Positions 21,085 through 30,150 of a stretch of 64,000 bases of DNA are shown one piece after another; position 1 is the first letter of the stretch; each line of letters starts with the position of its first letter. The notes under the pieces were generated by a model. It saw nothing but the letters and a program-made list of their open reading frames with translations, searched no databases and was not told where the DNA came from. The position numbers were made by a program, and so were the translations under genes. Source of the stretch: Paenibacillus oryzisoli (lineage in GTDB: Bacteria > Bacillota > Bacilli > Paenibacillales > NBRC-103111). The DNA is taken from positions 372,001-436,000 of the forward strand of contig NZ_LYPB01000049.1 of assembly GCF_001653565.1 (NCBI RefSeq), read 5' to 3'.

Positions 21085-22641
21085 TTATTTAGCCTTACTT
21101 GCAGCGAAAGCTTCGCTTATTTCTTTCGTATAGTCATCGCCACCGCTCTTTTTCCACAAATCCATTTCGGCTTTGTAGCCAGCTTCATCAATTTTCCCAA
21201 CAATAAATTTAATTCTTGCATCTTCTACCATTTGATCCATTTGCGCACCTTTTTGTGTATAAGTTGCCGTTGTAAAAGGTTCTCCTGGATTCGTAACAAT
21301 GATTTTCTCATTTGCCTTTTGTACTTCAATCGATTTCGTACGAAGTGGTGTAGATGGCTTGAACATATCAAGTATAATGTACGGAATCGAAGATAAGAGC
21401 TGAGTCATATTCTTGTTGTTAATATCTGGGGCCATTGGGTCAGTCGGAACGATAAGATTAACCACTTTACCATCTTCCACTTTATAATGAACGCCTTCAA
21501 GGCCAAAGTTGAGTAATGCTTGCATTTCTTTATCATTGGTCTTATCCAAGAAAGTAAGTACTTTCTTCAGATCCGCTTCTGTTTTAACATTAGATTTCGA
21601 GATAAGAAACATGCCGTTGTGTCCAGCTGTCGGTTGATTATGAAGACCGGTAGGGCCGCTTACAGCTCCAATTAAATCTATACTGCCCTTAGGATTAACT
21701 TGTTTCATTTTCTCTTCAATTTGATAGGAACGTTCTGTAACGTCAACCGCCACACCCGCTTGTCCGTTAATAATCGGATCATTCCATTTCGCCGAATCAT
21801 ATACAGCAAAATCTTGATTGATTAATTTCTCGTCATATAATTTTTTGAAAAACTTGAGTGCATCCATATATTCCGGAGTCAAATGAGCGGGTATCAGCTT
21901 GCCATCTTTCTCAGCCCATTTATTCGGAGCACCGAACCAAGTTTGCATAATATCAAAAGGTCCCGCATATTTGGTTATAACCATGCCATACGTATCATTT
22001 TTGCCGTTTTGATCCGGATCATTGTTGGCAAATGCCTTTAACATCGCGTAAAATTCATCGATCGTCTTCGGTTCCTTCATGCCTAAATTATCAAGCCAGT
22101 CCTTACGGTAGCTGATCCCCATCCGTCCGATCGGGCGGGATACGTATAGACCATAGTATTTACCATTTACCGACGTATTGTTAAGAACAGTTGGGTTCGC
22201 TTGTTTAAGATTCGGATAATCTTTTAGGTAAGGGCCAATTTCCCAGAAAGCTCCTCCTTTGATTGCGTTGGCAACCGCAGGCAATTTCGCATTGTTGACA
22301 AATAGAAGAGAAGGAATTGAACCGGAAGCAAGCGTTATGTTCAGTTTATCGTTATAGCTTGCATCAGGAACAAATTGAAAATCCAGCTTCGTGTTCGTAT
22401 ATTCTTCTAATTTTTTCCATACTTTACTTTCCGGAGTAGCTGTATCATTGTAATAGCTCTTCAGCATAATACTAATTGGCAATGGCTTTTCTACGGCTGC
22501 CGTCGTTGCTCCTGCGGTGGCCTTAGCCTTGTCTGTCGCTTGGGAGCTGTCAGTACCCGAACTGCACCCCGCAATCACCGTAACTGCTAATAACGCGCTA
22601 GTTGTTGCAATCAATGGTTTTTTCTTTTTATCCCAATTCAT
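21085..22641 (-). CDS. Extracellular sugar-binding lipoprotein (LplA-like)
   Basis: Solute-binding component of a carbohydrate ABC importer. The ATG at 22641 is preceded by AAAGGGAGG; the frame upstream of it is leader. The signal peptide ends in the lipobox VIAGC. The mature 500-residue domain contains family segments such as MGISYRKDWLDNLGMKEPKT and DQNGKNDTYGMVITKY. With the two permeases it forms the CUT1-Oligosaccharide type system, which in Bacilli uses a shared MsmX-like ATPase; no ATPase gene is present here. The substrate is probably unsaturated rhamnogalacturonan oligomers. Confidence 0.9.
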   Translation of the reverse strand: MNWDKKKKPLIATTSALLAVTVIAGCSSGTDSSQATDKAKATAGATTAAVEKPLPISIMLKSYYNDTATPESKVWKKLEEYTNTKLDFQFVPDASYNDKLNITLASGSIPSLLFVNNAKLPAVANAIKGGAFWEIGPYLKDYPNLKQANPTVLNNTSVNGKYYGLYVSRPIGRMGISYRKDWLDNLGMKEPKTIDEFYAMLKAFANNDPDQNGKNDTYGMVITKYAGPFDIMQTWFGAPNKWAEKDGKLIPAHLTPEYMDALKFFKKLYDEKLINQDFAVYDSAKWNDPIINGQAGVAVDVTERSYQIEEKMKQVNPKGSIDLIGAVSGPTGLHNQPTAGHNGMFLISKSNVKTEADLKKVLTFLDKTNDKEMQALLNFGLEGVHYKVEDGKVVNLIVPTDPMAPDINNKNMTQLLSSIPYIILDMFKPSTPLRTKSIEVQKANEKIIVTNPGEPFTTATYTQKGAQMDQMVEDARIKFIVGKIDEAGYKAEMDLWKKSGGDDYTKEISEAFAASKAK

Positions 22642-22773
22642 ATTCTTTTGCCTCCCTTTGTTAGATCGAATATTGTTTTGTATATGATGAAGCAAGCACC
22701 TGTCGTCAATACCTTACCGGTCTTAAACCGATGCTGCGACAATCCGAAAATAATCCCTTCACATCGAAAATAG

Positions 22774-23655
22774 CTAACCTTTTACCGCACCAATTAAAAC
22801 CCCTTTAGCAAAATACTTTTGAATAAATGGGTAAACTATTAAAATCGGTAATGTCCCAACAACGATAATTGCCATTTTAATCGATTGATCCGGAGGTTTT
22901 ACGTAAGTAGGATCATAAGTTCCCATTTCTAGCGAGCCTGTTGCCATGAGTACAATTTGCCGTAATAGTACCTGCATCGGCCACTTCTTGGCGTCTGATA
23001 AATAAATCAGTGCATGAAAGAAATCGTTCCAATGTGCAACCGCGTAGAAAAGAGCGAAAGTTGCGATAACTGGTTTAGAAAGCGGTAGAACAATTCGCCA
23101 CAGCACACCAATATCGTTACACCCATCAATTCGGGCCGATTCTATCAGTTCATTAGGAATTTCCTGAAAAAATGATTTAATAACAATCAAATTAAAGGCG
23201 TTGATCGCAACAGGCAGCATAACAGCCCAGTAGGTGTTCAACAGCCCTAAGCTTTTAACAACTAGATAAGTAGGAATGATGCCGCCGCTAAACACCATCG
23301 TGAAGATGATTAGGTTCATGAAGACATTTCGGCCAATCATATGTCTCCGCGATAACGCATAGGCCATCGTAAAGGTAAAAAATAGATTGACAAGCGTACC
23401 CCCAACCGTAATAAATACGGATACTCCCAAACTTCGTGGTAACGTATTATCTTTAAAAACGAATTTATAGGCATCCCATGTGATGTCTTTGGGAATAAGG
23501 AAAAAGGATCTGCTCCCTATCTCGAGATCACTTGCGAACGATCCCGCCACGATATACATGACCGGAAGGATCATGACTAGCGCGACGATAGCAAGAAACA
23601 AATAATTGGCGATATCAAATAATTTTTCGCCTACAGACAAATGACGTGTGTTCAT
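22774..23655 (-). CDS. Carbohydrate ABC transporter permease (YtcP/LplC-like)
   Basis: A 293-residue inner-membrane subunit with six transmembrane helices, the EAA loop ELIESARIDGCNDIGVLWRIVLPLSKPV, and the typical C-terminus YFAKGVLIGAVKG. The start ATG at 23655 follows GGAGGAG. It follows lplB-type and precedes lplA-type genes in one operon. Confidence 0.92.
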   Translation of the reverse strand: MNTRHLSVGEKLFDIANYLFLAIVALVMILPVMYIVAGSFASDLEIGSRSFFLIPKDITWDAYKFVFKDNTLPRSLGVSVFITVGGTLVNLFFTFTMAYALSRRHMIGRNVFMNLIIFTMVFSGGIIPTYLVVKSLGLLNTYWAVMLPVAINAFNLIVIKSFFQEIPNELIESARIDGCNDIGVLWRIVLPLSKPVIATFALFYAVAHWNDFFHALIYLSDAKKWPMQVLLRQIVLMATGSLEMGTYDPTYVKPPDQSIKMAIIVVGTLPILIVYPFIQKYFAKGVLIGAVKG

Positions 23656-23715
23656 CGTACTCTCCTCCTCAGCGCTTCGCGATAGCAAAACTGACTTCGT
23701 AAACATGTGCTACTA

Positions 23716-24684
23716 TCAGAATATGCCGGAATGTCCAGCCCTTTTGGCTAAATAATTCGTTGTAAAAACAAGAATGACTCCGATAATGGCTTTAAATAGC
23801 CCTACTGCCGCGCTGTAGCTGAACGCGCCTTGAATGATCCCCGCTGTGTAAACATACGTGTCAAACACCTCAGCGACCGATCTGTTTAAAGGATTAATCA
23901 TCAATAATACTTGTTCAAATCCACGGTCCATAAAGTGACCCATTCGTAGAATCAGCACGACAATGATCGTTCCTTGAATAGCTGGCAGTGTAATGTGCCA
24001 CAGCTGGCGAAATCGATTTGCTCCATCGACGATGGCCGCTTCATATTGCTCTTGATCTACCCCCGCAAGCGCTGCTAGGAAAATGATCGTTCCCCAACCC
24101 ATCTCTTTCCAAATACTCTGTGTAATAATCATGGAACGAAACCAACTTTCACTCGTTAGAAAGTCGACTTTATGACCGAATAGCTTCAGCATCAATTCAT
24201 TGATGACGCCACCTTCTGTCGTCAGAAGAAGATAAGAAATACTCGCAACGATAACCATCGAAATAAAATGCGGGATATAAATTAGCGATTGAATAAAACG
24301 TTTATAAAAAGATTTGCGAACTTCGTTTAGCAAGATCGCAAGGATGATAGGTGCTGGGAAGAAAAACACCATATCGTACAAGCCAAGCAGAAGCGTGTTG
24401 CGTATCAATTTGAAGAAGACAGGATCTTGAAAAAATTGTTTGAAATTATCGAGCCCGACCCACTCGCTTTTCATAAAACCGACATAAGGTTGATAATTTT
24501 TGAAGGCTAGCAGGATCCCCCACATTGGAACATATTTAAAAATAATAAAGTAAGCTAGTCCAGGTAGAACCAACAGCAGCAAATATTTATCTCGTATCAC
24601 TTTAGCTATTAACGTACTTCGCTTGGAAGTTCTAACGGATGGGACAGGCACGATGTGTTGTTCAGCATCTGAAGTTTTGATCAT
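23716..24684 (-). CDS. Carbohydrate ABC transporter permease (LplB-like)
   Basis: A 322-residue permease, partner of the gene downstream. An N-terminal cytoplasmic tail precedes the first helix (LLLLVLPGLAYFIIFKYVP), and the EAA-loop is YEAAIVDGANRFRQLWHITLPAIQG. The chosen start at 24684 has GGGAG seven bases upstream; in-frame sequence before it contains the promoter block shared with the GH105 gene and is not coding. It therefore has its own promoter inside the locus. Confidence 0.92.
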   Translation of the reverse strand: MIKTSDAEQHIVPVPSVRTSKRSTLIAKVIRDKYLLLLVLPGLAYFIIFKYVPMWGILLAFKNYQPYVGFMKSEWVGLDNFKQFFQDPVFFKLIRNTLLLGLYDMVFFFPAPIILAILLNEVRKSFYKRFIQSLIYIPHFISMVIVASISYLLLTTEGGVINELMLKLFGHKVDFLTSESWFRSMIITQSIWKEMGWGTIIFLAALAGVDQEQYEAAIVDGANRFRQLWHITLPAIQGTIIVVLILRMGHFMDRGFEQVLLMINPLNRSVAEVFDTYVYTAGIIQGAFSYSAAVGLFKAIIGVILVFTTNYLAKRAGHSGIF

Positions 24685-24700
24685 GTTCTCACTCCCTCGC

Positions 24701-24775
24701 AATTCAAATTGTAACTTGTGGCTCTCTATGTCCCACACTATAAGATTCAAAAATTTCTGACAATAACACTTTTTT
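24701..24775 (-). promoter_or_regulatory. Promoter of the importer genes, AraC target block 1
   Basis: Minus strand: AAAAAAGTGTTATTG then GAAATTT (24751-24775), a TATAGT-like -10, and TTACAATTTGAATT (24701-24715) before the ribosome site. The same blocks in the same order and spacing occur before the GH105 gene (25955-26033). This strongly suggests a common activator, most likely the Cache-AraC protein encoded upstream. Confidence 0.6.
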
Positions 24776-24818
24776 GAAATCGTTTTCTCCAAAATAGTAT
24801 GAATTCAGAAAGAAAGTA

Positions 24819-25850
24819 TTATTCCTTAACCCATTTATACGTAAGCAGCGAAGATAGGAACACCAACGCAAGGCCCTGACCCCACCCTTGTATTCGCTGA
24901 TGGGCAACCCCTATATAGCCGTCAGCATCTTTCATCACAGCCGTTCCTGCCGATACGTCCAATACGGTACCGTTATTCGATATTTTCGATAACAGGGCAG
25001 GCATTGCCTTCTGAATAAATGCATTATACATAGGGGCACCAATGGCTTCGTTATATCGGATTAATCCAGCGGCAAGACCCGCCGAGCCTGATGTTTCCTC
25101 ATAAGCAGTCGGATCATTCAATACGGTATGCCAGAGACCATGAATGGATTGAAGCCGAACGATGCTGCTCAGTTGATCTCGTAGTGAATCGTATATTTTC
25201 ATATAAGATGGATGTGTGACTTCTACAATATGAAGAGCTTCCGCCATCGTGTATGCCGCCCAGGCATTCCCTCGTGCCCAATACACCGCAGACATGTTAT
25301 TCTGGGCGATATGATCCCAACCGTGAGCATACAGATTCGTATCAGGATCCTGCAAGAAGCGCTCGTGAGCATGGTACTGCAATAAACCATCCTCTAGCCA
25401 ATCGTTTCTACGAAGCAATGTACCGATTCGGATAAGAAAATATCCAGCCATAAACATCGTATCGACCCAAGCCTGCTGCGGGAAATCGTAGTTTTGCGAT
25501 ACCGTATGCTGAAACACGCCATTCGCAAAGCGAACAGCATCGGTTCGCAAGAATTCCGCCATTTGGACGGCTACTTCCAGATACCTATCCTCTTTGGTCT
25601 GCTCGTAAAGTGTTAATAGCGTATGACCGATGGATACCGCGTTGACCGTTAAATCAGGTATACCGTCCTCCAATTGCTCATCAATCCACATTTGCAATTG
25701 ATTCAAATACTTCACTTCTCCTGTAGCCAGATAAGCTTGTCCTACTCCGTAGAAAGCGACTCCAGCGGGCCAATCCCATGTCATATCCATCTGAAAAGTT
25801 CTTGTTACAACCCGATCGATAGCTTGTTTAATATCCGTTTCATTGAACAT
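24819..25850 (-). CDS. GH105 unsaturated rhamnogalacturonyl hydrolase (YteR/YesR-like)
   Basis: A cytoplasmic 343-residue (alpha/alpha)6-barrel enzyme that removes the unsaturated uronic acid from oligomers released by pectate or rhamnogalacturonan lyases. Typical segments are WDWPAGVAFYGVGQAYLATG, QQAWVDTMFMAGYFL with the catalytic-region Asp, WDHIAQNNMSAVYWARGNAW and QGWGQGLALVFL. It is first in the operon. The ATG at 25850 is about 20 bases from the GGGGAGG site, while an in-frame CTG at 25862 is seven bases from it, so initiation at CTG is possible. Confidence 0.9.
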   Translation of the reverse strand: MFNETDIKQAIDRVVTRTFQMDMTWDWPAGVAFYGVGQAYLATGEVKYLNQLQMWIDEQLEDGIPDLTVNAVSIGHTLLTLYEQTKEDRYLEVAVQMAEFLRTDAVRFANGVFQHTVSQNYDFPQQAWVDTMFMAGYFLIRIGTLLRRNDWLEDGLLQYHAHERFLQDPDTNLYAHGWDHIAQNNMSAVYWARGNAWAAYTMAEALHIVEVTHPSYMKIYDSLRDQLSSIVRLQSIHGLWHTVLNDPTAYEETSGSAGLAAGLIRYNEAIGAPMYNAFIQKAMPALLSKISNNGTVLDVSAGTAVMKDADGYIGVAHQRIQGWGQGLALVFLSSLLTYKWVKE

Positions 25851-25954
25851 TACATATTTCAGAAAAATTCCTCCCCGAACATCTAAAATGGCCTGTTTAA
25901 CCCCGCATCATTGCGCCGGTTGGCTGCATAGGCTGCCCCATCTCATCGTGCTCC

Positions 25955-26033
25955 TCTCCAAATTCAATTTGTAACCTGGTCCGCTTGGTTCAAGACTAAT
26001 CTCTGCTGAAATTTCCTTCAACAACACTTTTTT
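25955..26033 (-). promoter_or_regulatory. Promoter of the GH105 gene, AraC target block 2
   Basis: Minus strand: AAAAAAGTGTTGTTG, GAAATTT (26009-26033; 21 of 25 bases match block 1), an ATTAGT-like -10 and TTACAAATTGAATT (25957-25975). Spacing between the two conserved blocks is 34 bases here versus 36 in block 1. Confidence 0.6.
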
Positions 26034-26101
26034 AGTTCCAGCGATGACGGGAATTCTCACTTTTTTTACAGAAATAAGACTTTTTTTCAGTCGTAGTATA
26101 C

Positions 26102-26128
26102 AAAAAAACCGCCATTACTTGGCGGCTT
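26102..26128 (-). terminator. Terminator of the Cache-AraC gene
   Basis: A short stem GCCGCCAA / TGGCGGT with GTAA loop is followed by TTTTTTTG on the minus strand, 16 bases past the stop. Confidence 0.85.
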
Positions 26129-26143
26129 GTGAGTACAATGCTA

Positions 26144-28447
26144 TTACTTTCGGTATAAATCCCGATATTGGCTTGGTGTTATACTTTCTTGTTTCTTAAA
26201 GATCCGGTTAAAATAACTTGGCTGATAGCCAACCTTCTCGGCGATGTCATTGATTTTCAAATCCGTTTGACTCAACAGATCCTTCGCCTTATCAATGCGC
26301 AGTTCGGTTAAATAGTCGATAAAGTTTTTACCATTAACCTGTTTGAACGCTTTGCTTAACGCAACCGTATTCGTCCCTGCATGATCGGCACAACTGTCTA
26401 GCGATATTTCCTTCATATAATTGTTCTGCAAATAAATCATCGCAGTTTCTACGGTCTTTTTCACTTGCGAGTCGGAGCGCGATTCCAGTTCGAGCATGCA
26501 AGGGCTCACGACTTTGTCATGAAACCAAGCGATCATTTTCTGCTGATCTCCGATTTGCATCAGTTGCTCGTACAAATTCGCCGATTTAAACATATGGTTT
26601 AGATCCAGACCCGCAAGTCGAATAGCATGCAAGATACTCCCAAGCAGTTGGAGCGCTCCCTGGTGAATATCAATCATTGTAGCACCGCGTTCAATCAGCT
26701 CTTCAATGAAGGTCTGAATAAGCTGTTTCGCCTCATCTTTCTGGGATGTACGAAGCGCTTGAATGATTTCTCGTTCGAGTGCAAAAGGATAATGAATCTC
26801 CTGATTCTCTTTATCCTGCTCATCCAAGGACTCCAAATCGATAATTTGATTCCGATTCTCGAAGCGACGTCTGCTGGTTGCTTGCATGGCTTCCTCAAAT
26901 CGGGAAGGAACATGAATGACAGATAAGGCAGTACCACCAATTGTAACCGAGACGTACACATTAAGCACATGATGTATGGCTTGAGTCAGTTCCTGACTAA
27001 AGGTTCTGAATGCTTCTTTTAAATCGGTTTCGCTTTCATCCGGAACGATTAGGAGGAGACCCACCGATAAATCTTGGAAATTCATCACTTCCGCTTGCTC
27101 GAAACGGCTTGCCGCGAGCTCCTTTGTAATATTCGCAGCAACGAAGGTGACAAGACCTTCATCGCCAGAAGAGAAGCGTCCTTCCAAGTTTTCAAATCCG
27201 CTCAAATGGATGTACAGCACGGCGTAATGCCGATTATCCACCGACCAGCCGAAATTGCGCATCCTCTCAAGAAGAGCCTGCTCGGAATATGAATAGAGAT
27301 ACCCATGAACTAGTTGAAGCAGGAAGCCCTCCTTGAGATGAGGAAGTTGCTGTTCGAGCTTATTCTGAAGCGTCATGCTCTCTCTAGTCAGGTGCAGCCA
27401 TTCTTTCTCAATTATTTTAAAGTCATCGTGATGTTCGTTCCCTGACCCCGTTATAGCTGTATTTCCCGTCAGCATGCGAACTAGCTGGGCGATAGGCGTA
27501 TAGATGCGTCGTGAAGCTACCCAAGATAACACGATTGCGAGAAGCAGCATCGCGATGCTCAAAGTCAAAACTAGTTTAGAAATAATAACAACTGGTTTGG
27601 TAATCGCGCTAATGGGCGATGCGGTTACATACTTCCAATCGGTACCAATGCGTGGCATCGTCCCAAAGGATACCGTATAGGTCGTTTGATTCCAATCAAA
27701 TAGGAATGATCCTGATTTGGTCTTGTTGGCAAGAACCTCACTCTTAATGGCTTCTTCCAGTTGCGACGCTGAAGGTTGCCCTGAGCTAGATAGAAGTTGC
27801 TCGCCATTCTCATCCAACAAGAACGTCCCCCCATCGTCATAAGGGGCCAACGTTTGCAGTAATTTGACGACCTTCTTCGTTTCGATCGTGACAACAATGA
27901 TACCGAAGGGCCTCTCATCGGTTTCAGGTATTTTTATCATTAAAGATAAAGGTTTATCACTTGGAGAATCCGATTCGGGCGTAATCTCTGACCAGAACAC
28001 GTTCTTATCATGTGCGAACAATTTCCTATACCCGTCGATCTGCGCAGCATCCGTTAATGCCTCATATTGCGGATGAAATCGTACAGGAGCTGCCCCTTCC
28101 AAATACAACTCAGTTTTAATAGCCAGTGGATTGGCACCTTTCATATTGGCTAAAGTCTGTGTAATGTTGCGAGCAATCTCAAAATCGCGCGATAGACTTA
28201 AACTCGCTAATGAGTAACTGAAATTGGGATCGAATGCCCAATGAAGTACCGACGTTTCCAAGTAAGAGAACTGCTCGTCTATATTGGCTGCTCTCAGTTG
28301 AATCTGCTTATTGTGCATTTGAAGGAGATCGTTTTCAAGTTCTCCTCCTGCCAGCCAATTCATTAAACCTCCAAAGACAAGTCCAGGAATACTGGAAATG
28401 AGGAGAATCATAATCCAATTATTTCGAAAGCGCCTACTTCTATACAC
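26144..28447 (-). CDS. Membrane-anchored AraC regulator with Cache-type sensor
   Basis: A 767-residue one-component sensor-regulator. A first transmembrane helix (residues ~13-33) is followed by a ~250-residue extracellular region with a double-Cache look and a second helix (~285-305). A long cytoplasmic linker leads to the C-terminal AraC helix-turn-helix pair (ISLDSCADHAGTNTVALSKAF and INDIAEKVGYQPSYFNRIFK). The start is GTG at 28447, ten bases after GGGGG. It lies just upstream of the pectin locus on the same strand but ends in its own terminator. By analogy with YesN/YtdP-type genes it probably activates that locus through the twin blocks. Confidence 0.88.
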   Translation of the reverse strand: MYRSRRFRNNWIMILLISSIPGLVFGGLMNWLAGGELENDLLQMHNKQIQLRAANIDEQFSYLETSVLHWAFDPNFSYSLASLSLSRDFEIARNITQTLANMKGANPLAIKTELYLEGAAPVRFHPQYEALTDAAQIDGYRKLFAHDKNVFWSEITPESDSPSDKPLSLMIKIPETDERPFGIIVVTIETKKVVKLLQTLAPYDDGGTFLLDENGEQLLSSSGQPSASQLEEAIKSEVLANKTKSGSFLFDWNQTTYTVSFGTMPRIGTDWKYVTASPISAITKPVVIISKLVLTLSIAMLLLAIVLSWVASRRIYTPIAQLVRMLTGNTAITGSGNEHHDDFKIIEKEWLHLTRESMTLQNKLEQQLPHLKEGFLLQLVHGYLYSYSEQALLERMRNFGWSVDNRHYAVLYIHLSGFENLEGRFSSGDEGLVTFVAANITKELAASRFEQAEVMNFQDLSVGLLLIVPDESETDLKEAFRTFSQELTQAIHHVLNVYVSVTIGGTALSVIHVPSRFEEAMQATSRRRFENRNQIIDLESLDEQDKENQEIHYPFALEREIIQALRTSQKDEAKQLIQTFIEELIERGATMIDIHQGALQLLGSILHAIRLAGLDLNHMFKSANLYEQLMQIGDQQKMIAWFHDKVVSPCMLELESRSDSQVKKTVETAMIYLQNNYMKEISLDSCADHAGTNTVALSKAFKQVNGKNFIDYLTELRIDKAKDLLSQTDLKINDIAEKVGYQPSYFNRIFKKQESITPSQYRDLYRK

Positions 28448-28645
28448 GAAATCATTTCCCCCTTATGTAAATATTCCAAAGTTGCTTGACCACGACATTT
28501 TAACCTATCCTTTACCATGATAACGCTCTTTCCTTAGATATGTCCATTAACTCATGATCATCTGCATAACCTTCTACCATTTGATATTCGTTATTATCTC
28601 GTCTCAAACGGGGTGAGAATTGCGCAGTTCGGCAGGCGCGATATA

Positions 28646-28673
28646 CAAAAAAGCCCGCGCTAAGCGCGAGCCT
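28646..28673 (-). terminator. Terminator of the amino-acid importer operon
   Basis: A GC-rich stem GGCTCGCGC / GCGCGGGC-type pairing around TTA is followed by TTTTTT on the minus strand, just past the ATPase stop. Confidence 0.9.
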
Positions 28674-28686
28674 TCTTACATAACCA

Positions 28687-29418
28687 CTATAGTACTTTGG
28701 ACAAAAACGACTTCGTACGTTCCTGCGTAGGTGCCTCAAAAATTTGTTGCGGGTTACCTTCCTCGACAATAACACCCTGCTCCATGAACATGACACGATC
28801 GCCAACTTCACGCGCGAATCCCATTTCATGCGTAACGACAACCATTGTCATGCCTTCTTTGGCCAATTGCTTCATCACCGCTAGCACTTCGCCTACCATC
28901 TCAGGATCAAGCGCCGATGTCGGTTCATCGAACAACATGATTTTCGGCTCCATCGCAAGTGCACGTGCAATCGCAACACGCTGCGCCTGTCCACCTGATA
29001 AAGAATCCGGAAGCGCGTTTGCTTTATCAGCGAGTCCAACCTTAGCCAATAGCTCCAGGGCTTTCTTCCTTGCTTTATCCTCCGGCCATTTCCTTACCTG
29101 GAGCGGCGCAAGCATAATATTATCAATAACCTTCATATGCGGGAATAGATGAAACCGCTGAAAAACCATACCTAGTTCCATGCGGATCTCATTAATTTTG
29201 TTCGTAGGGTCCATGAGATTGCGACCATCGATCGTGATCGTTCCACCATTGGGCTGCTCCAGCAAGTTCAAGCATCTCAAGAACGTAGATTTCCCTGAAC
29301 CGGAAGGGCCAATCACAACCAGCACCTCCTGGTGCCGAATTTCCGTACTGATGTCCCGGAGAACAACGTTATCTCCGAACGCTTTTTTCAGGTTCTTTAC
29401 TTCAATTAAAGCAGTCAT
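28687..29418 (-). CDS. Polar amino-acid ABC transporter ATP-binding protein (GlnQ/TcyC type)
   Basis: A 243-residue ATPase. Walker A is [17 protein letters not shown], the Q-loop [12 protein letters not shown], the signature [17 protein letters not shown], and Walker [17 protein letters not shown]. The start at 29418 has AAAGGAG upstream and is two bases from the permease stop. It energises uptake by the permease and binding protein upstream. The substrate may be glutamine, cystine or another polar amino acid; sequence alone does not decide. Confidence 0.95.
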   Translation of the reverse strand: MTALIEVKNLKKAFGDNVVLRDISTEIRHQEVLVVIGPSGSGKSTFLRCLNLLEQPNGGTITIDGRNLMDPTNKINEIRMELGMVFQRFHLFPHMKVIDNIMLAPLQVRKWPEDKARKKALELLAKVGLADKANALPDSLSGGQAQRVAIARALAMEPKIMLFDEPTSALDPEMVGEVLAVMKQLAKEGMTMVVVTHEMGFAREVGDRVMFMEQGVIVEEGNPQQIFEAPTQERTKSFLSKVL

Positions 29419-29419
29419 G

Positions 29420-30067
29420 TTATACTCTCCTTTCGATATAGCCAAGAAGCTTGCTAAGAGAGTAAGTAAGAATGAAATAAATAAGTGCAGCTGTCAAATA
29501 CGGCTCCCACACTTTGAAATACTGGCTTCGCATCGCATTCGACCAATACATCAACTCCGGCGCCGCGATAATCGCGAACAACGAGGAATCCTTGATAAGC
29601 ACAATAAATTCATTCCCGAAAGGTGGAATCATGCGTTTAATCGCTTGCGGTAAGATAACTGATTTCATCGTTTGGAAGTGCGTCATACCCAGTGAATGCG
29701 CGGCTTCCGTCTGACCTTTATCAATCGATTGAATACCTGCACGGAAAATCTCTGCCATATATCCTGCGGAATTCAACGACAACGCTACTATGGAAGCGAT
29801 AATCGGATTCGTAGATCCTAAGAATAAGGGCACTACGCCAAAGTGAACAAGCAGGATTTGAACCAACAACGGGGTGCCGCGGAAGAAGTTAACATATATA
29901 CTTGTCGGCCACCTTAGATAGCCGCGGCGTGACATTTTACCTAAACCAACTGCAAGACCCAATACAGACCCGAAACAGATGGATAGAATGGAAATACCAA
30001 TCGTCCATAGCGTACCTTTCAGCAGCAAAGGGACATAATCAAGTATGATATCAAAGCGAAAATCCAT
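29420..30067 (-). CDS. Polar amino-acid ABC transporter permease
   Basis: A 215-residue HisM/GlnP-type permease. The N-terminal [18 protein letters not shown] leads into the membrane helices, and the EAA-type loop is [47 protein letters not shown] is the conserved family segment. It is tightly followed by the ATPase gene and preceded by an intergenic hairpin after the binding-protein gene. Confidence 0.94.
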   Translation of the reverse strand: MDFRFDIILDYVPLLLKGTLWTIGISILSICFGSVLGLAVGLGKMSRRGYLRWPTSIYVNFFRGTPLLVQILLVHFGVVPLFLGSTNPIIASIVALSLNSAGYMAEIFRAGIQSIDKGQTEAAHSLGMTHFQTMKSVILPQAIKRMIPPFGNEFIVLIKDSSLFAIIAAPELMYWSNAMRSQYFKVWEPYLTAALIYFILTYSLSKLLGYIERRV

Positions 30068-30113
30068 TCCACACGTCCTTTCTATTCATTATTTTGCTAC
30101 TCATAGAAGAAAA

Positions 30114-30140
30114 GCATGCGTAAGGTTAAGTCACGCATGC
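30114..30140 (-). terminator. Attenuating hairpin between binding protein and permease genes
   Basis: A GCATGCGTGAC / TTACGCATGC stem is followed by TTTTCTTC. Its place right after the binding-protein stop but before the permease suggests partial termination giving excess binding protein, a common layout for such importers. Confidence 0.7.
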
Positions 30141-30150
30141 CCTTGAACTT

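Noticed and set aside
28512..28841. A 109-codon minus-strand frame past the ATPase of the amino-acid importer
   Set aside because: Most of it is the shifted frame of the ATPase gene and it crosses that gene's terminator; the unique part lacks a ribosome site.
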